A program made the translations under genes and the position numbers. Below are positions 1 to 11,050 of a DNA stretch of 64,000 bases, in pieces. The stretch comes from Leptobrachium leishanense (Eukaryota; Chordata; Amphibia; Anura; Megophryidae): the NCBI GenBank assembly GCA_009667805.1, contig CM019065.1, positions 149,456,101 to 149,520,100 of the forward strand, in the 5' to 3' direction. Position 1 is the first letter of the stretch. Every line of letters begins with the position of its first letter. A model generated the notes under the pieces. The model was not told the origin of the DNA, searched no databases, and worked only from the letters and a program-made list of their open reading frames with translations.

Positions 1-1063
1 ACATTGTGAGGAAGGACCTGCTGGTACATCCATTACTGTAGCATCATCCCTGTCGGTGGAGGTTGTAGGCAATTGCATGGCAGGACATACAGTGTGGGTA
101 GAGACAGATGAGGAGGAGGAGGACCTACGCAAAGTTTTGCCCCAACGGGATGTGTGGCACTTGTTCATATGTTGCCTCAAGCACATGGTACCCAAGTGTC
201 CAGTGTTTATTCCACGCTTCAGCCTCCTCTGACATAGATTACAAATAGCAACGGTGGGGTCTGCTGCACAGTTCTTAAAGAACTCCCAGACAGCAGAGTT
301 CCTGCATGTGTTCTTTGAGACAACAGCGCTCTGCACCGGAGCAGCTCTGACATGTGATGCCTTGGACTGGCTAGTGCTACGGTTGGTCACAGAGGATGTT
401 GTGCCTCGTGTTTGCTGTGCCTCCTCCTCCTCCCCCTCCTCCTCACTTGATTCCTCAGTTCGATCTCACCCAGGTGGAGTCAGTGACCTCATCATCATCA
501 ATGTCATCTTCACCCCCTATCTCCTAGTCACTGGAGCCAACTTGGCAGTATGCTGCAGCTGCTGGGGCAACATGAGTGCCAGTTATTTGTGTGTCATCAC
601 TGGCACCCCCTTCCTGTAGGTTGATTATACTCCCTTGCTCAACCTCAGAGATTGAATCAGAGCACTGTACTTGCTGCGCATCCTCAAGCAGCATGTCACT
701 CTCATTGTAGTCAAACAATTCAGCTGACTCCTCCGTGTGTGATAGCGAGGCTACGGCATGAGTAGCTGTGGACATGGAGGCTGCATTAGATGCTTTGGCA
801 GCTGAGGTGGACTGTAAAGCACTAGAAGCCTGGCTGGCAGAGGACTCGGAGGATGAGGATGGCCTGGTTAGCCAATCCACCAAGTCCTCTGTATGTTGCT
901 GCTGCTTAAGACGGCCAGCACCAGTTAGAAAGGACAAGCGTGCCCCTGCAGAGGATGCACCATGTCCACCACGACCAGAGACACAGCCTCCCGACACAGG
1001 GGCTGCTTGCCCTCTTATCTGTGGCTGGGAGCGTCTGCCTGTCCTTTTTGTTCTTTCAGACAT
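1..1063 (-). pseudogene. hAT-type transposase N-terminus with BED zinc finger, frameshifted
   Basis: An open frame from 1063 to 524 encodes a basic, Ser/Ala-rich leader (begins MSERTKRTGRRS) followed by an acidic stretch; it ends at a stop at 524-526. After frame changes between about 420 and 530, a different frame runs open to the window start. It encodes a BED-type DNA-binding finger: VWEFFK near 290-270, a C-x2-C pair (ICNLC) near 245-230, and H-x4-H (HMNKCH) near 172-155. BED fingers are the N-terminal DNA-binding domain of many hAT transposases and of domesticated ZBED genes. At least one stop and one frameshift separate leader and finger, so this copy is probably dead. The catalytic domain would lie beyond position 1. 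Confidence 0.65.
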
Positions 1064-1182
1064 GGTGAGTGATATATAGATTAATATATACAGAACTCTG
1101 ATTCAACTCTGGTATAAAGATTTAAATAACTCTGGTATAACTCAGTGAGACACACTGATAGCTAGCAGCCAGTGACAAGAGA

Positions 1183-1587
1183 CAGATCACCTTAATTCAC
1201 AAATGTTTTAAAGAAATTAGTGAGCCCCAAAATACAGCGTGGTACTTTTTGTATGACGAGACACAGATCACCTTAATTCCAAAGTGTTTTAAAGAAATTA
1301 GTGAGCCCCAAAATACAGCGTGGTACTTTTTGTATGACGAGACACAGATCACCTTAATTCCAAAGTGTTTTAAAGAAATTAGTGAGCCCCAAAATACAGC
1401 GTGGTACCGTTTGTATGACGAGACACAGATCACCTTAATTCCCAAGTGTTTTAAAGAAATTAGTGAGCCCCAAAATACAGCGTGGTACTGTTTGTATGAC
1501 GAGACACAGATCACCTTAATTCACAAGTGTTTTAAAGAAATTAGTGAGCCCCAAAAATAATTGCTGGCTGTGTGACGAGACCCAGAA
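1183..1587. repeat. 81-bp tandem repeat, about 5 copies
   Basis: The motif CAGATCACCTTAATTC recurs at 1183, 1264, 1345, 1426 and 1507, a strict 81-bp spacing. Each unit continues with a nearly identical block ending in GTATGACGAGACA. Because 81 is 27 codons, both strands appear open here, but the resulting peptides are only the repeat translated. The array lies in the 5' noncoding part of the hAT element. Confidence 0.93.
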
Positions 1588-1860
1588 GATCACCTCAATT
1601 CACAAATGTTTTAAAGAAAGTTGTAAACCCCAAAAAAAATTGCTGGCACAGTGACAAGACACACATCACCTAAATTCCCTGATATTTGGTATAAATGAGA
1701 CCCAAAAAGACTTGCTGGCACAGTGTGACAAGACCCAGAAAATCACCTCAATTCACAAATGTTTTAAATAAAGTTGTAAACCCCAAAAAAACTTGCTGGC
1801 ACAGTGACAAGACACACATCACCTAAATTCCCTGATATTTGGTCCAAATGAGACCCCCCA
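1588..1860. repeat. Diverged ~153-bp repeat, two copies
   Basis: ATCACCTCAATTCACAAATG occurs at 1588 and again near 1741. The two ~153-bp blocks share the sequence between, including ACACATCACCTAAATTCCC and GATATTTGG. They look like older, diverged relatives of the adjacent 81-bp array. Confidence 0.75.
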
Positions 1861-2251
1861 GACCCCCCCAGTAGCGTGGCAGACCGGCAGTAACTACACA
1901 CACAACTATCTTCTTTGAAATCTCCTCTGAAATACGTGCAGAAGCGCTGCGTTGAAACCTTATATAGTGTGCTGCGGGACTTAGCTCTGTGAGCCCATGA
2001 TTGGGCAAAATTTGCCCAATCAGGACTCTGAGCGGTGATTGGCATAGTGTTCAACCAGTCTTGCACCAGACCTGTGGTCAGGTGCAAGGCTGTAGCCATT
2101 TACGAGCTTCAGGCAGTGGGAAAATGCATTGTGGTCCATTGTGGTCGAACATGCGGCGAACACCCGGAAATGTTCGGGGTTCGCGATCTGCTTGAACAGG
2201 CTAAGTTCGGGTCGAACCCCGAACCGTCCGAACCCGAACAGCTCATCCCTA

Positions 2252-4250
2252 ATCAACATGCTTAGTAGGTGCTTACCTTTGGTTATGCAGAGTCTTTGCA
2301 GGTGTTTGCGGGAGAGAGGGCTTATAAAGCAAAGTTCCACCCCACTTAGTTGATTGGTGTTACGTGCAGACAAGGTGCATACACAACACTGATCTGTACA
2401 TTGATGGGAGTGGATATCTAGCTGCGTAGGGGTTGAACTTTAGTTCAACTTCCTGCTCACGAATGTCGTGAAGCAACTGCAAATGATTCCTGAAGAAATC
2501 CTCTCATTGGTAGTTAGCGTGAGAGCGGCGCATACTCCACTCGCACGTAAGAGTCTCCAGGATCTTCCAACTTAAGGAAGCCTGGACCAGAAGACGGGGT
2601 GCTCTCCGACGGAGAAAAACATGGAACACAAAAGTATTTTTTTTTAAATAAATAAGCAAACAGTGTTTTTTTTTAAAAAAAAAAACACTTATCAGATGTA
2701 GAGTCAGCAGTATCTGGCCAATGTAGATTAGCAAAAGAAAAGCGGGATGACTTTTTAGTAGAGTATCCATTTAAAGTACGTCTTTAAACTCCAGCCAATA
2801 TCAGCAATTCTCATTAATAATTCATCTGCTTAAATAAATGAAACTGGTGCCTGAGCTGATAGCTGGCAAGAAAATAGCAATAGCTGTGGCTACCAGCTGA
2901 ATGCATTACACTTATTAAAAGTGTCAATTGAGTATGTTTGTGCCAATTAAACAACACACCATCAGAATCATCCAAAACCCCAGCCAAAAAACATACACAA
3001 GTATTAATGTTTACAAAATTCTCGATCTCTGCAGTCCTTTATAGGAGAGGTCTTAGGCAGAAGATTGTCTTTATGAAAGATTAATACGCTCTACACATGA
3101 GTTAGACATGAAAAAAGAACACATGTACTTTTGAACTCCTGCTAAAATTCATCACAGGTTTTTCAGATCTCTGATGTTTGCTTCGTGAGCTTCTTTTCAC
3201 TACAGGATAAAAGTTAAATGGGATCTAAAAATATATGGCACGTCGCAACTTCCCTGAAGCGACAAAGACTATTTTGGGAGACATAAAGACTAATTTTCAG
3301 TTGAAATGTGAATAGCTGTATTAAAAGTTGAATGCTCGTATAATTATGCACCAAGGATAATTATGTTCCCTATTGTTCAATTAGTAACACTGTAAAAAAT
3401 CTTCCTAGAGACTATGGGTAGAATTGGACTAGAACAAATGAGTGTCATGGTAAATATCCAAGTCGAAACAAAATTGACAAAGCAGAGAAGGGAAGCGATA
3501 GTACTAAAACACAGAGAAATAATCAAAGACATAAAAATTAAACACAATGGAAGATTAGACTTGATGAAAGTAATAATACAAAAATAACGTGGCCAACAAA
3601 GACAGCCCCTTGTACCCACCACATTTCCCACCTATTGCATGCAGTTGAGGGGTTAAATCATAGGAAGCCAAACAGCCCACCTGTTTTGATTTAGCCCCTC
3701 ACCCACTAGATATAGGCGATGGGAATAGGGAGTAGATGGGTTTCAATCTGTTTAATGTTTAATGCAATGAACATGCAAATTGTACTCAAGGCCGCACTGA
3801 CACGAACTATGTGATTCAACATTGTGATCAATTGTGATCAAAAAGTGTCATTGATTCATGGTTTGCATGAATCAATCATAATTCGGACATAAAGTATTTC
3901 GTCCTACAATGAATAAATGATCTGGAGACAGAAAAATGCATCAGTTTATTGGGGGAAGGGGGTCCTAGAACAAAGAGTTTAGCAAATCTGGCAGAAGATG
4001 TTTTAGAGGTATTATATGATCAGAAACATTTCAATCCAAGCAAAATATCTTCCGAGATTGGTCAACAGAACAGCCGCTTGGAATTCCAGATATATAGCAA
4101 TCTGCAGTGATTTCGTCCTGGATCCCCAGGATTCTGAATATTCCCATATCATGAACCATTGGCAATAGCGATTTCAACTTCCAGACTGAAAACCAGCTTC
4201 ATGCAATTTACAGGTGGAAGCAAGACCTGTACACTTTGGTGATAGACTCT
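2252..4250. other. Unassigned AT-rich DNA
   Basis: I see no credible gene. Contents are poly-A/T tracts (about 2637-2690), a short direct duplication of ATTGTGATCA near 3821-3840, and scattered short open frames without recognisable motifs. Confidence 0.5.
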
Positions 4251-4269
4251 TTTCTTTAAAACTGCTCAT

Positions 4270-4885
4270 CTCACCAGCTGTAACATTTCCCTGTTTGTGC
4301 CTCACACCTCTGTCAATCTATACACTGGCTCCCTGTTTCCTTTAGAATTCTATTCAAAATACTGGTGCTCACATACAAAGCTCTCCATAACCGCGCCCCT
4401 GCCTACATCTCCTTTCTCATCAGCAGATACATCCAATTCTGACCACTTCGCTCAGCCAATGATCTGATGCTATCAGTTTCTCGTACCCGCACCCCCAACT
4501 CTCGCCTTCAGGACTTCTCCCGAGCTGCCGCTTTCCTATGGCTCTCCCTCCCCGCGACATTAGACTCTCCCCATCTCTCCAGTCCTTCAAGAAGTCTCTG
4601 AAAACACATTACTTTAAAGAAGCCTATCAGCTCACTCCATGGTCTCCCCACTGTTGCTTCTTGCACCATCTTCCCACTCAGCTCCCTACGCACCCGCTAC
4701 TTCACATACCCAGCTATTTACCCTCACCTAGTGTGTCGCCCCTCTCCTCTTAGATTGTAAGCTCTCAAGCAGGGTCCTCTCTCCTACTGTTATGTGTGTT
4801 TAACTTGTATGGATATTTGTTATTCTGTCTCACCCATTGCACAGCTGGAATTTATTAGCACGTTATAAATACTTGTAACTGATGA
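4270..4885 (+). mobile_element. L2-type LINE, 3' fragment (end of ORF2 plus 3' tail)
   Basis: Broken reading frames give the characteristic L2/CR1-group ORF2 C-terminus: a 'LHWLPV..FRI.FKILVLTYKALHN' type stretch near 4310-4390, then 'SLQSFKKSLKTHYF' near 4578-4620. The 3' UTR and tail follow (TTAGATTGTAAGCTCTCAAG, then a degenerate CATTGCACAGC...TTATAAATAC). The same tail recurs at 6.1/7.7, 14.4, 23.2 and 29.2 kb, which identifies a multicopy LINE 3' end. The copy is 5'-truncated and carries stops. Confidence 0.75.
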
Positions 4886-6130
4886 TAACACATACTCTAG
4901 TACAAACTCAGAGCAACAAGAAGTAACGGTCCAACTTTCTGGACCATTAAGTATCTAATGCGACTGCTGATAAGTTGGCTGAAGCTCCTCCCTGTTCACC
5001 CCATTCTTTTATGACAGATATGGAAGGCGGCAATTTGTGCTTGAAAAAACTTTCTACACTTTGTTTTTAAAAAAATAATAATAAAGTAGTCAACAAAATA
5101 AGTACTTTACAGCAAGATAAACTAGACAGTAAGTGCGGTGTGAAACTCAGTTCCTCAATTCTGTATATTAATGAAAGGAATTTGATTAAAAATACCACTC
5201 AATATTAATATTGATTGATTACTATTGCTCCAACGTATTCTGCAAGGTAGTATATACAGTATCCTCCACTTTGGGACATTAAAATTGTATCCTTTCCAAG
5301 AATAATGGCCAGTATAATGGGGGATCGCTCCTTTGCAATTATCTGAGCTTCTAATTTGGATTTTGCAGATCAGTTTTAAGTTCAATTTGATATAACAAAA
5401 ATGTAGATGAAGTCATTTTTTATTCTTCTAGTCCCTATAACTCCAAGTTATGTTCAGTGCTTTGTCTTAACTAGTATGAGAGGATTATGACCATGTAGGC
5501 AAGAACAGATCTCCCCACTTCTTATTTCTTACCACAAACCTTTCTCCCACATCTTTTCTGGCACTTTAGCAATATGGATCCAATGGATTATGGGACAAGC
5601 TGATGATAACACTGCTCCAGAATATGTTAGATCGTCCAGGATGGATATTTCCATTGGCAGAAAGAACCAAGGGTGAAAAAAGCCCAATTTACCTAATAAT
5701 AAGAATTACACAAAATAAGTTATAAAGAAATTGAGAACACAGTACCCCAATAAATACAATCACACGTGATGCGTTTTGTCCCAGAAAGGTACATTCTCAA
5801 AGGTGACAAAAACATATGATGTGCATTAATTTCGTTAACGTTATCTCATATTTATATAGCACCAACAGAGGTTCCTGGGGAACGAATCTGCAATGGAGAA
5901 AAGCTTGTTTAGTTGCAGAGTGGTTCATAGGGAGTGAATGTGCAATAGATCTTCTTTGTGTAAATCTCGTGTCATATATCTGCTTCTCAGTTTGGAAATG
6001 CCATCACCATATTAGCAGAAATCAATAGGTGTGTAGCAAGGTGCCCAAACTCCTTAAACCTTAAATTGTCAGCTTTGTCCTGGAAAATCATACAGCAATT
6101 GTGCCTCTGTATCCTGGTGCATCTCCATCG
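4886..6130. other. Unassigned DNA
   Basis: No coding feature recognised. A short stretch near 5840-5880 (TTTATATAGCACCAACAG) looks like the reverse complement of the L2 tail. A motif near 5766-5803 faintly resembles a decayed hammerhead core on the - strand. Confidence 0.4.
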
Positions 6131-6379
6131 ACAGTCTTGCCCTCACCTAGTGTGTCACCCCTCTCCTCTTAGATTGTAAACTCTTGAGTAGGGTCCGCTC
6201 CCCTACTGTTCTGTGTGTTTAACTTTTTTTTTTTTTTTACATAGTATTTTACCAGGAAGGATACATTGAGATTTCTCTCGTTTTCAAGTACCGTATTTTT
6301 CGCCCCATAAGACGCATTATTTCTCCCCCCAAAAAGTGGGTGGAAAAGTGGGGGCGTCTTATGGAGCGAATGCCCCATG

Positions 6380-6556
6380 ATATGCCTCAGCTTACCTGTC
6401 GCCGCCGCGTTAGGCTCCCTCTGAGCGTGCGTCCGGCGGCAGGAGGCTTGGGCACTCGCCTGGGGAGCTCCCCCAGGCGAGTGCCCAAGCTTCCTGCCGC
6501 CGGACGCACGCTCAGAGGGAGCCTAACGCGGCGGCGACAGGTGAGCTGAGGCATAT
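6380..6556. repeat. Near-perfect ~177-bp GC-rich palindrome
   Basis: Two arms of about 86 bp meet at GAGCTC (about 6465-6470) with essentially no loop. The outer part is GCCTCAGCT / AGCTGAGGC and the inner part CTGTCGCCGCCGCG / CGCGGCGGCGACAG. Mismatches are few (for example one extra C near the centre). As single-stranded DNA or RNA it would fold into one long hairpin. Confidence 0.93.
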
Positions 6557-7455
6557 CCATGAGCTGCTGGGGCACATCCATGAGCGAGCTGGGGCACATC
6601 CATGAGCGAGCTGGGGCAAATCCATGATTGAGCTGGGGCATATCCATGTGCTGGGGCATATCCATGTGTTGGGGCATTATCCATGAGCTGGGGCATTATC
6701 CATGTGCTGGGGCATATCCATGTGTTGGGGCATTATCCATGAGCTGGGGCATTATCCATGTGCTGGGGCATATCCATAAATTTGGGGGCAAATCCATGTG
6801 CTGGGGCATATCCATGAGCTGTGGCAAATCCATGTGCTGGGGCATATCCATGTGCTGGGGCATATCCATAAACTGGGGGGCAAATCCATAAACTGGGGGG
6901 CATATCCATATGCTGGGGCATATCCATAAACTGGGGGGCATATCCATAAGCTGGGGGGCATATCCATGTGCTGGGGCATATCCATAAGCTGGGGGGCATA
7001 TCCATAAGCTGGGGGGCATATCCATGAGCTGGGGCAGTATCCATGAGCTGGGGGCATATCCATAAGCTGGGGGGCATATCCATGAGCTGGGGGACAGTAT
7101 CCATGAGCTGGGGACAGTATCCATGAGCTGGGGGACAGTATCCATGAGCTGGGGACAGTATCCATGAGCTGGGGGGCAGTATCCATGAGCTGGGGGGCAT
7201 ATCCCTAAGCTGGGGGGCATATCCATGAGCTGGGGGACAGTATCCATGAGCTGGGGGACAGTATCCATGTGCTGGGGCATATCCATGAGCTGGGGGACAG
7301 TATCCATGAGCTGGGGGACAGTATCCATGAGCTGGGGGACAGTATCCATGAGCTGGGGACAGTATCCATGTGCTGGGGGACAGTATCCATGAGCTGGGGG
7401 CAGTATCCATGAGCTGGGGCAGTATATCCATGAGAGGAGCTGGGGCAATATCCAT
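6548..7455. repeat. Minisatellite of 18-21-bp units, about 45 copies
   Basis: Units are variants of GGGGCATATCCATGAGCT and GGGGGACAGTATCCATGAGCT. A 21-bp unit equals seven codons, so long stop-free frames run on the - strand through all phases, giving a Pro-Gln-Leu-Met-Asp-like periodic peptide. This is an array property, not evidence for a gene. Confidence 0.95.
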
Positions 7456-7806
7456 TATTACACTATTTGATTTCAGAATATTTATTTTCCTGTTTTCCTC
7501 CTCTAAAAACTAGGTGCGTTTTATGGTCAGGTGCGTCTTATGGAGCGAAAAATACGGTATGTCCTGGGTGGCGAGTATGTACTGTTAGGTGTCTTGCCCA
7601 AGGACACTTACTGGAGAGGTGCACGCCGGGAACGAACCCATGACTCCACAGGCTCTCTCCATGCAGAGCAGTGATGTTACCTCTACTCCACCGAGCCGGT
7701 ACTTGTATGTATATTTGTTATTCTGTCTCGCCCATTGTACAGCGTCACGGAACTTGTTAGCACTTTATAAATCCTGTAACTGTAACTGTACTATTTATAT
7801 GTATAT

Positions 7807-9477
7807 GTTACGGGTAAAGCCTGAAATGCGGTTAATCCTAGGATTACCCGGGTAATCCTGACATTACCCAAAACCGCTGGGTAAAGCTGGAAAAAAATGA
7901 AAATTTACCCGGGTAATCTTAGGACTAACCAACTGCCCTTGGGTAACAGTCTGGAAGAGCTGAAAAATTCGCACTTTACCCGGATAATGTGCAAGTCTGA
8001 AGCTTCACCCGGGTAATCTGAGGACTATCCACAGCTTCACCTGCTCTGCAGAGCATTCAACCCCGCTTGGGTAAAAGTGAATTTTGTATTATCTATGGAT
8101 ATTAGTAATGAGAATGGCAAAAGACAAACATCAAAATGTATTAAAAGGATATAATGAATATACAGAGTAACAGGATATGTTTCTTATATGAATGTGAAAG
8201 AGTTACATGATCTTTATTATGTGTCATATGTCCATATATATCATTTATAAAATATAATAACCATTAGGTTACTCTTTATATAATATCTTTATCTTCATAA
8301 ATAAATTTTCAGACAATTAACACACAGAGTAACATCATGGTTATTTTGGGCTATATTACAATCTTCGCGCAAAAACCCTGCGCAAAGTGTGAATTTTTGC
8401 ACCAAGAGTTAAACGTTTGCGCGCGGAAATCACCGCTGGAATTACAATCTTCGCACGTCTTTTCATCCGGCAATCAATAACGCGCGCAAACAGGATGCGC
8501 CCGAATGCTCGCGCAATACCATTGCGCGTAAAAAATCTGTGTGCGCACGGTTTCAGAATTAATCAGAATCAGAATTAAGAACCACAATTATCTCACGTTA
8601 AGTTTTGCGCCTGCCAAAGTCAATATGAGCATATATGCTGCAGCAATAATAAATGCACACACAACTTCTCCATTTTATTGGTTTGGTATGAGTAGAATGT
8701 GTAACTATACTTTACTGCATTTTTTTTTATGGGCTGGTGTATTTGGGTTCGGCTGGGTTGTTCAGATTTGCCATTAACACCATCTTTTAGGAGTTGCTAA
8801 AATTATGCGCACAAAGGCTGTGCGGTAATTACCGCTAAATAGATTGTAATACCATACTCGTACCAGCGCACATTGGCATTTGCGCTCATAATATTGAGTA
8901 TAGGACACGCGACGTACAGTAAGCTTGTGCAGGGTTCACGCAGGTTCACCGGCGGTAGACGTTTGTGCGCAGTTATTGCACTGACTATGTAATACGGGAT
9001 TCGGCTCAAATGGTTTTACCTCACGCGTTAATATTTTTTTGCGCGAATATTGTAATTTAGCCCTTAGTGTGGTATGTGACTGTGGATCCAATTTCATTAT
9101 AAAGTAACAAAAAAAACACAATTTTGTTATTAGTCAGATAACAGTTTGCAGCTTTATCCAGGTAATCCTCGGAATTTAGTCAACTGTTTATCCTGCTGAA
9201 AACCCAAGAAAAGCGGAGTACCTAGAGGCGTTTGCATATTTTGCAGATTACCCGGATAAAGTTCGATTTTTCGTTGCATATCACACTTTATCCAGCAACA
9301 CTAGGGTAATGTGCGAATTACCCGGTTAAAACAGGGCAGAAAATCAGAGTACCCAGAGGCCTCTGGATACTTTGCAGATTACCCAGGTAAAGTCCGAAAT
9401 TTCATTTCACTTCGGACTTTTGCTAATGACGCCTGGGTAATGTCAGGATTACCCACACTTCGGGCTATAACCGTAAC
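7807..9477. mobile_element. Inverted-repeat element rich in ACCCGGGTAA motifs (outer element)
   Basis: The left end GTTACGGGTAAAGCCTGAAA (7807) and the inward-reading right end GTTACGGTTATAGCCCGAAG (from 9477) form imperfect terminal inverted repeats, both next to ATAT-rich flanks. Both halves (7807-8085 and 9137-9477) carry many copies of a motif close to ACCCGGGTAA. No coding sequence is recognised. The superfamily is undetermined. Confidence 0.7.
8348..9063. mobile_element. Inverted-repeat element rich in GCGC, nested in the outer element
   Basis: Ends are GGGCTATATTACAATCTTCG (8348) and, inward from 9063, GGGCTAAATTACAATATTCG. The interior is strikingly rich in GCGC and CGCGC (8368-8530, 8805-9050) compared with AT-rich surroundings. 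It carries no transposase. The 3-bp flanks are TTT and TTA, so no perfect target duplication is seen. Confidence 0.8.
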
Positions 9478-9772
9478 ATATATACAACATAAATGAACAT
9501 TACTGAAAACTAAAGATACACATATGTTTTGTGTTAGATGGCTCTGTACACGTGTACAAAAAAACCTATGTGAAAACATATTAGGAGAGAGTATAACAAT
9601 AACGAATACAAAATGTTGAGGTGTTGAAAATATGATGCAATAAAATTAAATGTAAAATAGTGAAAAATATATGTAAACAAATTATGAATAAAAAATACAA
9701 ACTTACAAATAAAAAGTAACATGGTAAAGTGAAGACATTGTGCTATTGAATTTAGGCATTATAGAAAGTTGG

Positions 9773-11050
9773 CAACATCTGCATCAACATTGAGACCAGA
9801 TGGAGACAATTTGTTCAATTTCAATCTCCCCCTCTCCGATGTGCTAATATTTGCTCAAACACTATGAATAAGAATTCAAAGAATGAAAAGAAATGTCATT
9901 TATTGCAGTTTCAAGGCACAGTTTGTTTCTCGGAGTCTTACTTAATATTATTAGGTGTTCTAAAATTCTTGTTTTTAATTTTCATGAGGTTTGATTGACA
10001 TATTGTTGACTACGAGGTCAAGTTAACAAATAGAACACATGGGTGGAGATACAATTACCGTAATCCAGGTTTTAATTTGAATTGGTTCCCCAGTGGAGGG
10101 ACTGCTGAATTCTTTTCTTTCTTAATGAACTTTCATGCTTTACAATCGTAATCCATATTGGTAGCCTCCATGTTATTCTTTGGAATATTACATAGTACTG
10201 TGGGTGAAAAAATGCTTCTTAAAATTTTTACCCCACACAATATAGTTCAGGGTTGCATTGGAGTTATATCCCACTGCAGGGTATTTTGTAATCAAATGAG
10301 CCAATGTTTTTTTCAAATTCTATTGACAACATTGTGTTGGGATTATATTGGGATCAATATGGCCTGTTGAAAATATGTTTGAATAATTTTGCTTTATTTT
10401 TCTGTATTAATAAACCCTATATTTTTTATTTGATTCCCTAATTATTTTATCTACAATTATCTTTGTTAAAATCTTTATCCGACAATTTATTCTTGAATCT
10501 TGATAAACTGTGACTGTTGAAAATTTCTAGTTTGGAACAATTCCTTTTAGTTTTAACAATATTATTTCTTGGTATGCTCCTCAACCATTTTCACTGATGG
10601 TGACCTTTTTGTGAACATGTTGCCATCTATTGGCTTTAAAATGTTTTAGATTCTATTTTATTATATTTAATGTCTAAGGATGGATCCAAAAAATCTATAC
10701 TAGTCTTGTGAAATTGAGAGGTAAACTTTAGGGCATAGTTATTGGAATTTATATACTGTAAAGGGTCTATAAAAGTGCCTTCTAAACTATTTCAAATAAT
10801 GATGATGTCATCAATAAAGCGATACCATAGGACTAAGTTCGACTCGCAGCTACTTTGGCCCCATATAAAAATATCTTTGTTTATTTTAAACCTGCTAATC
10901 ACTGGGCTTCTAAGATTTCCTACCTTTAAAACAGCAAAACACAGAGTCTATGTATCATAAAACAAAATAAGCAGGTTTTCCCATTATCATGATAGAAATT
11001 CATGAAGTCATTAATGAAAAGAATGCAAGAATTTTCCCAGCACTTGATCT
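9773..11050 (-). pseudogene. Penelope-like retroelement remnant (RT plus GIY-YIG endonuclease), decayed
   Basis: Read on the - strand, disrupted frames give Penelope-like hallmarks in order. The RT active-site region WYRFIDDIIII lies at 10797-10830, followed by an 'LKFTS....IDFLDPSLD' type stretch (10680-10740). A Cys-containing linker lies near 10260-10290. A GIY-YIG-like segment (HVFYLLT...QYV.QTS.KLKTRI.EHL) lies around 9950-10050. The C-terminal signature LSPSGLNVDAD is at about 9773-9815. Stops and frameshifts are frequent, so the copy is inactive. The order and the GIY-YIG tail favour an endonuclease-bearing Penelope/Neptune-type element; the exact family is inferred. Confidence 0.72.

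Larger units (their letters stand above)
1..2251 (-). mobile_element. hAT DNA transposon, 5' portion (continues past window start)
   Basis: The right boundary near 2251 reads, on the - strand, TAGGGATGAGCTGTTCGG, which resembles hAT terminal repeats. It is followed inward by dense TTCGG/CGAAC-rich subterminal repeats (about 2140-2250). Further in come tandem repeats (1183-1860) and then a broken transposase start (1063 down to 1). The other end is outside the window, so the 8-bp target duplication expected for hAT cannot be checked. The hAT assignment rests on the BED zinc finger plus the terminus; the subfamily is not resolved. Confidence 0.6.
6291..7557. mobile_element. TA-flanked inverted-repeat DNA element (mariner/pogo-like, non-autonomous)
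   Basis: The ends are matching inverted repeats: CCGTATTTTTCGCCCCATAA at 6291 and, reading inward from 7557, CCGTATTTTTCGCTCCATAA. The element is flanked by TA at 6289-6290 and 7558-7559. The paralogous SINE body near 25630-25645 has the unbroken target with a single TA, so boundaries and TA duplication are directly demonstrated. TA duplication is characteristic of Tc1/mariner/pogo transposition. No transposase is present; the interior is a GC-rich hairpin plus a minisatellite. Confidence 0.88.
6224..7699 (-). mobile_element. tRNA-derived SINE (- strand) with poly-A tail, interrupted by a DNA element
   Basis: Read on the - strand from 7699, the sequence has a tRNA-like head. An A-box-like stretch lies at 7672-7690 (TGGAGTAGAGGTAACATCAC), and a good B box at 7625-7639 (GGGTTCGTTCCCGGC). 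A unique body follows, and the copy ends in a poly-A run (poly-T on +, 6224-6238). These are the internal RNA polymerase III promoter elements of a tRNA-derived SINE. A second, partial copy of the body (25616-25712) lacks the insertion present here. Confidence 0.75.
6136..7790 (+). mobile_element. L2-type LINE 3' tail, split by nested insertions
   Basis: The L2 3' tail begins near 6136 (TCACCTAGTGTGTCACCCC, TTAGATTGTAAACTCTTGAG) and breaks at about 6224 after GTGTTTAACTT. It resumes at about 7701 (ACTTGTATGTATATTTG) and ends near 7790 (CTTTATAAATCCTGTAACTG). The uninterrupted order is seen in the copy at 14393-14560. ACTT appears on both sides of the break, as expected for a short target duplication. 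Confidence 0.85.

Noticed and set aside
1197..1560. Open frames on both strands (103-105 residues)
   Set aside because: Product of the 81-bp tandem repeat, whose length is a multiple of three.
6696..7455. Long - strand open frames of 240-250 residues rich in Pro, Gln, Met and Asp
   Set aside because: They are a 21-bp (seven-codon) minisatellite read in three phases; no independent coding evidence.
7625..7690. tRNA gene suggested by A and B box sequences
   Set aside because: The boxes belong to a SINE head; the rest does not fold into a tRNA by eye and is followed by the SINE body and poly-A.
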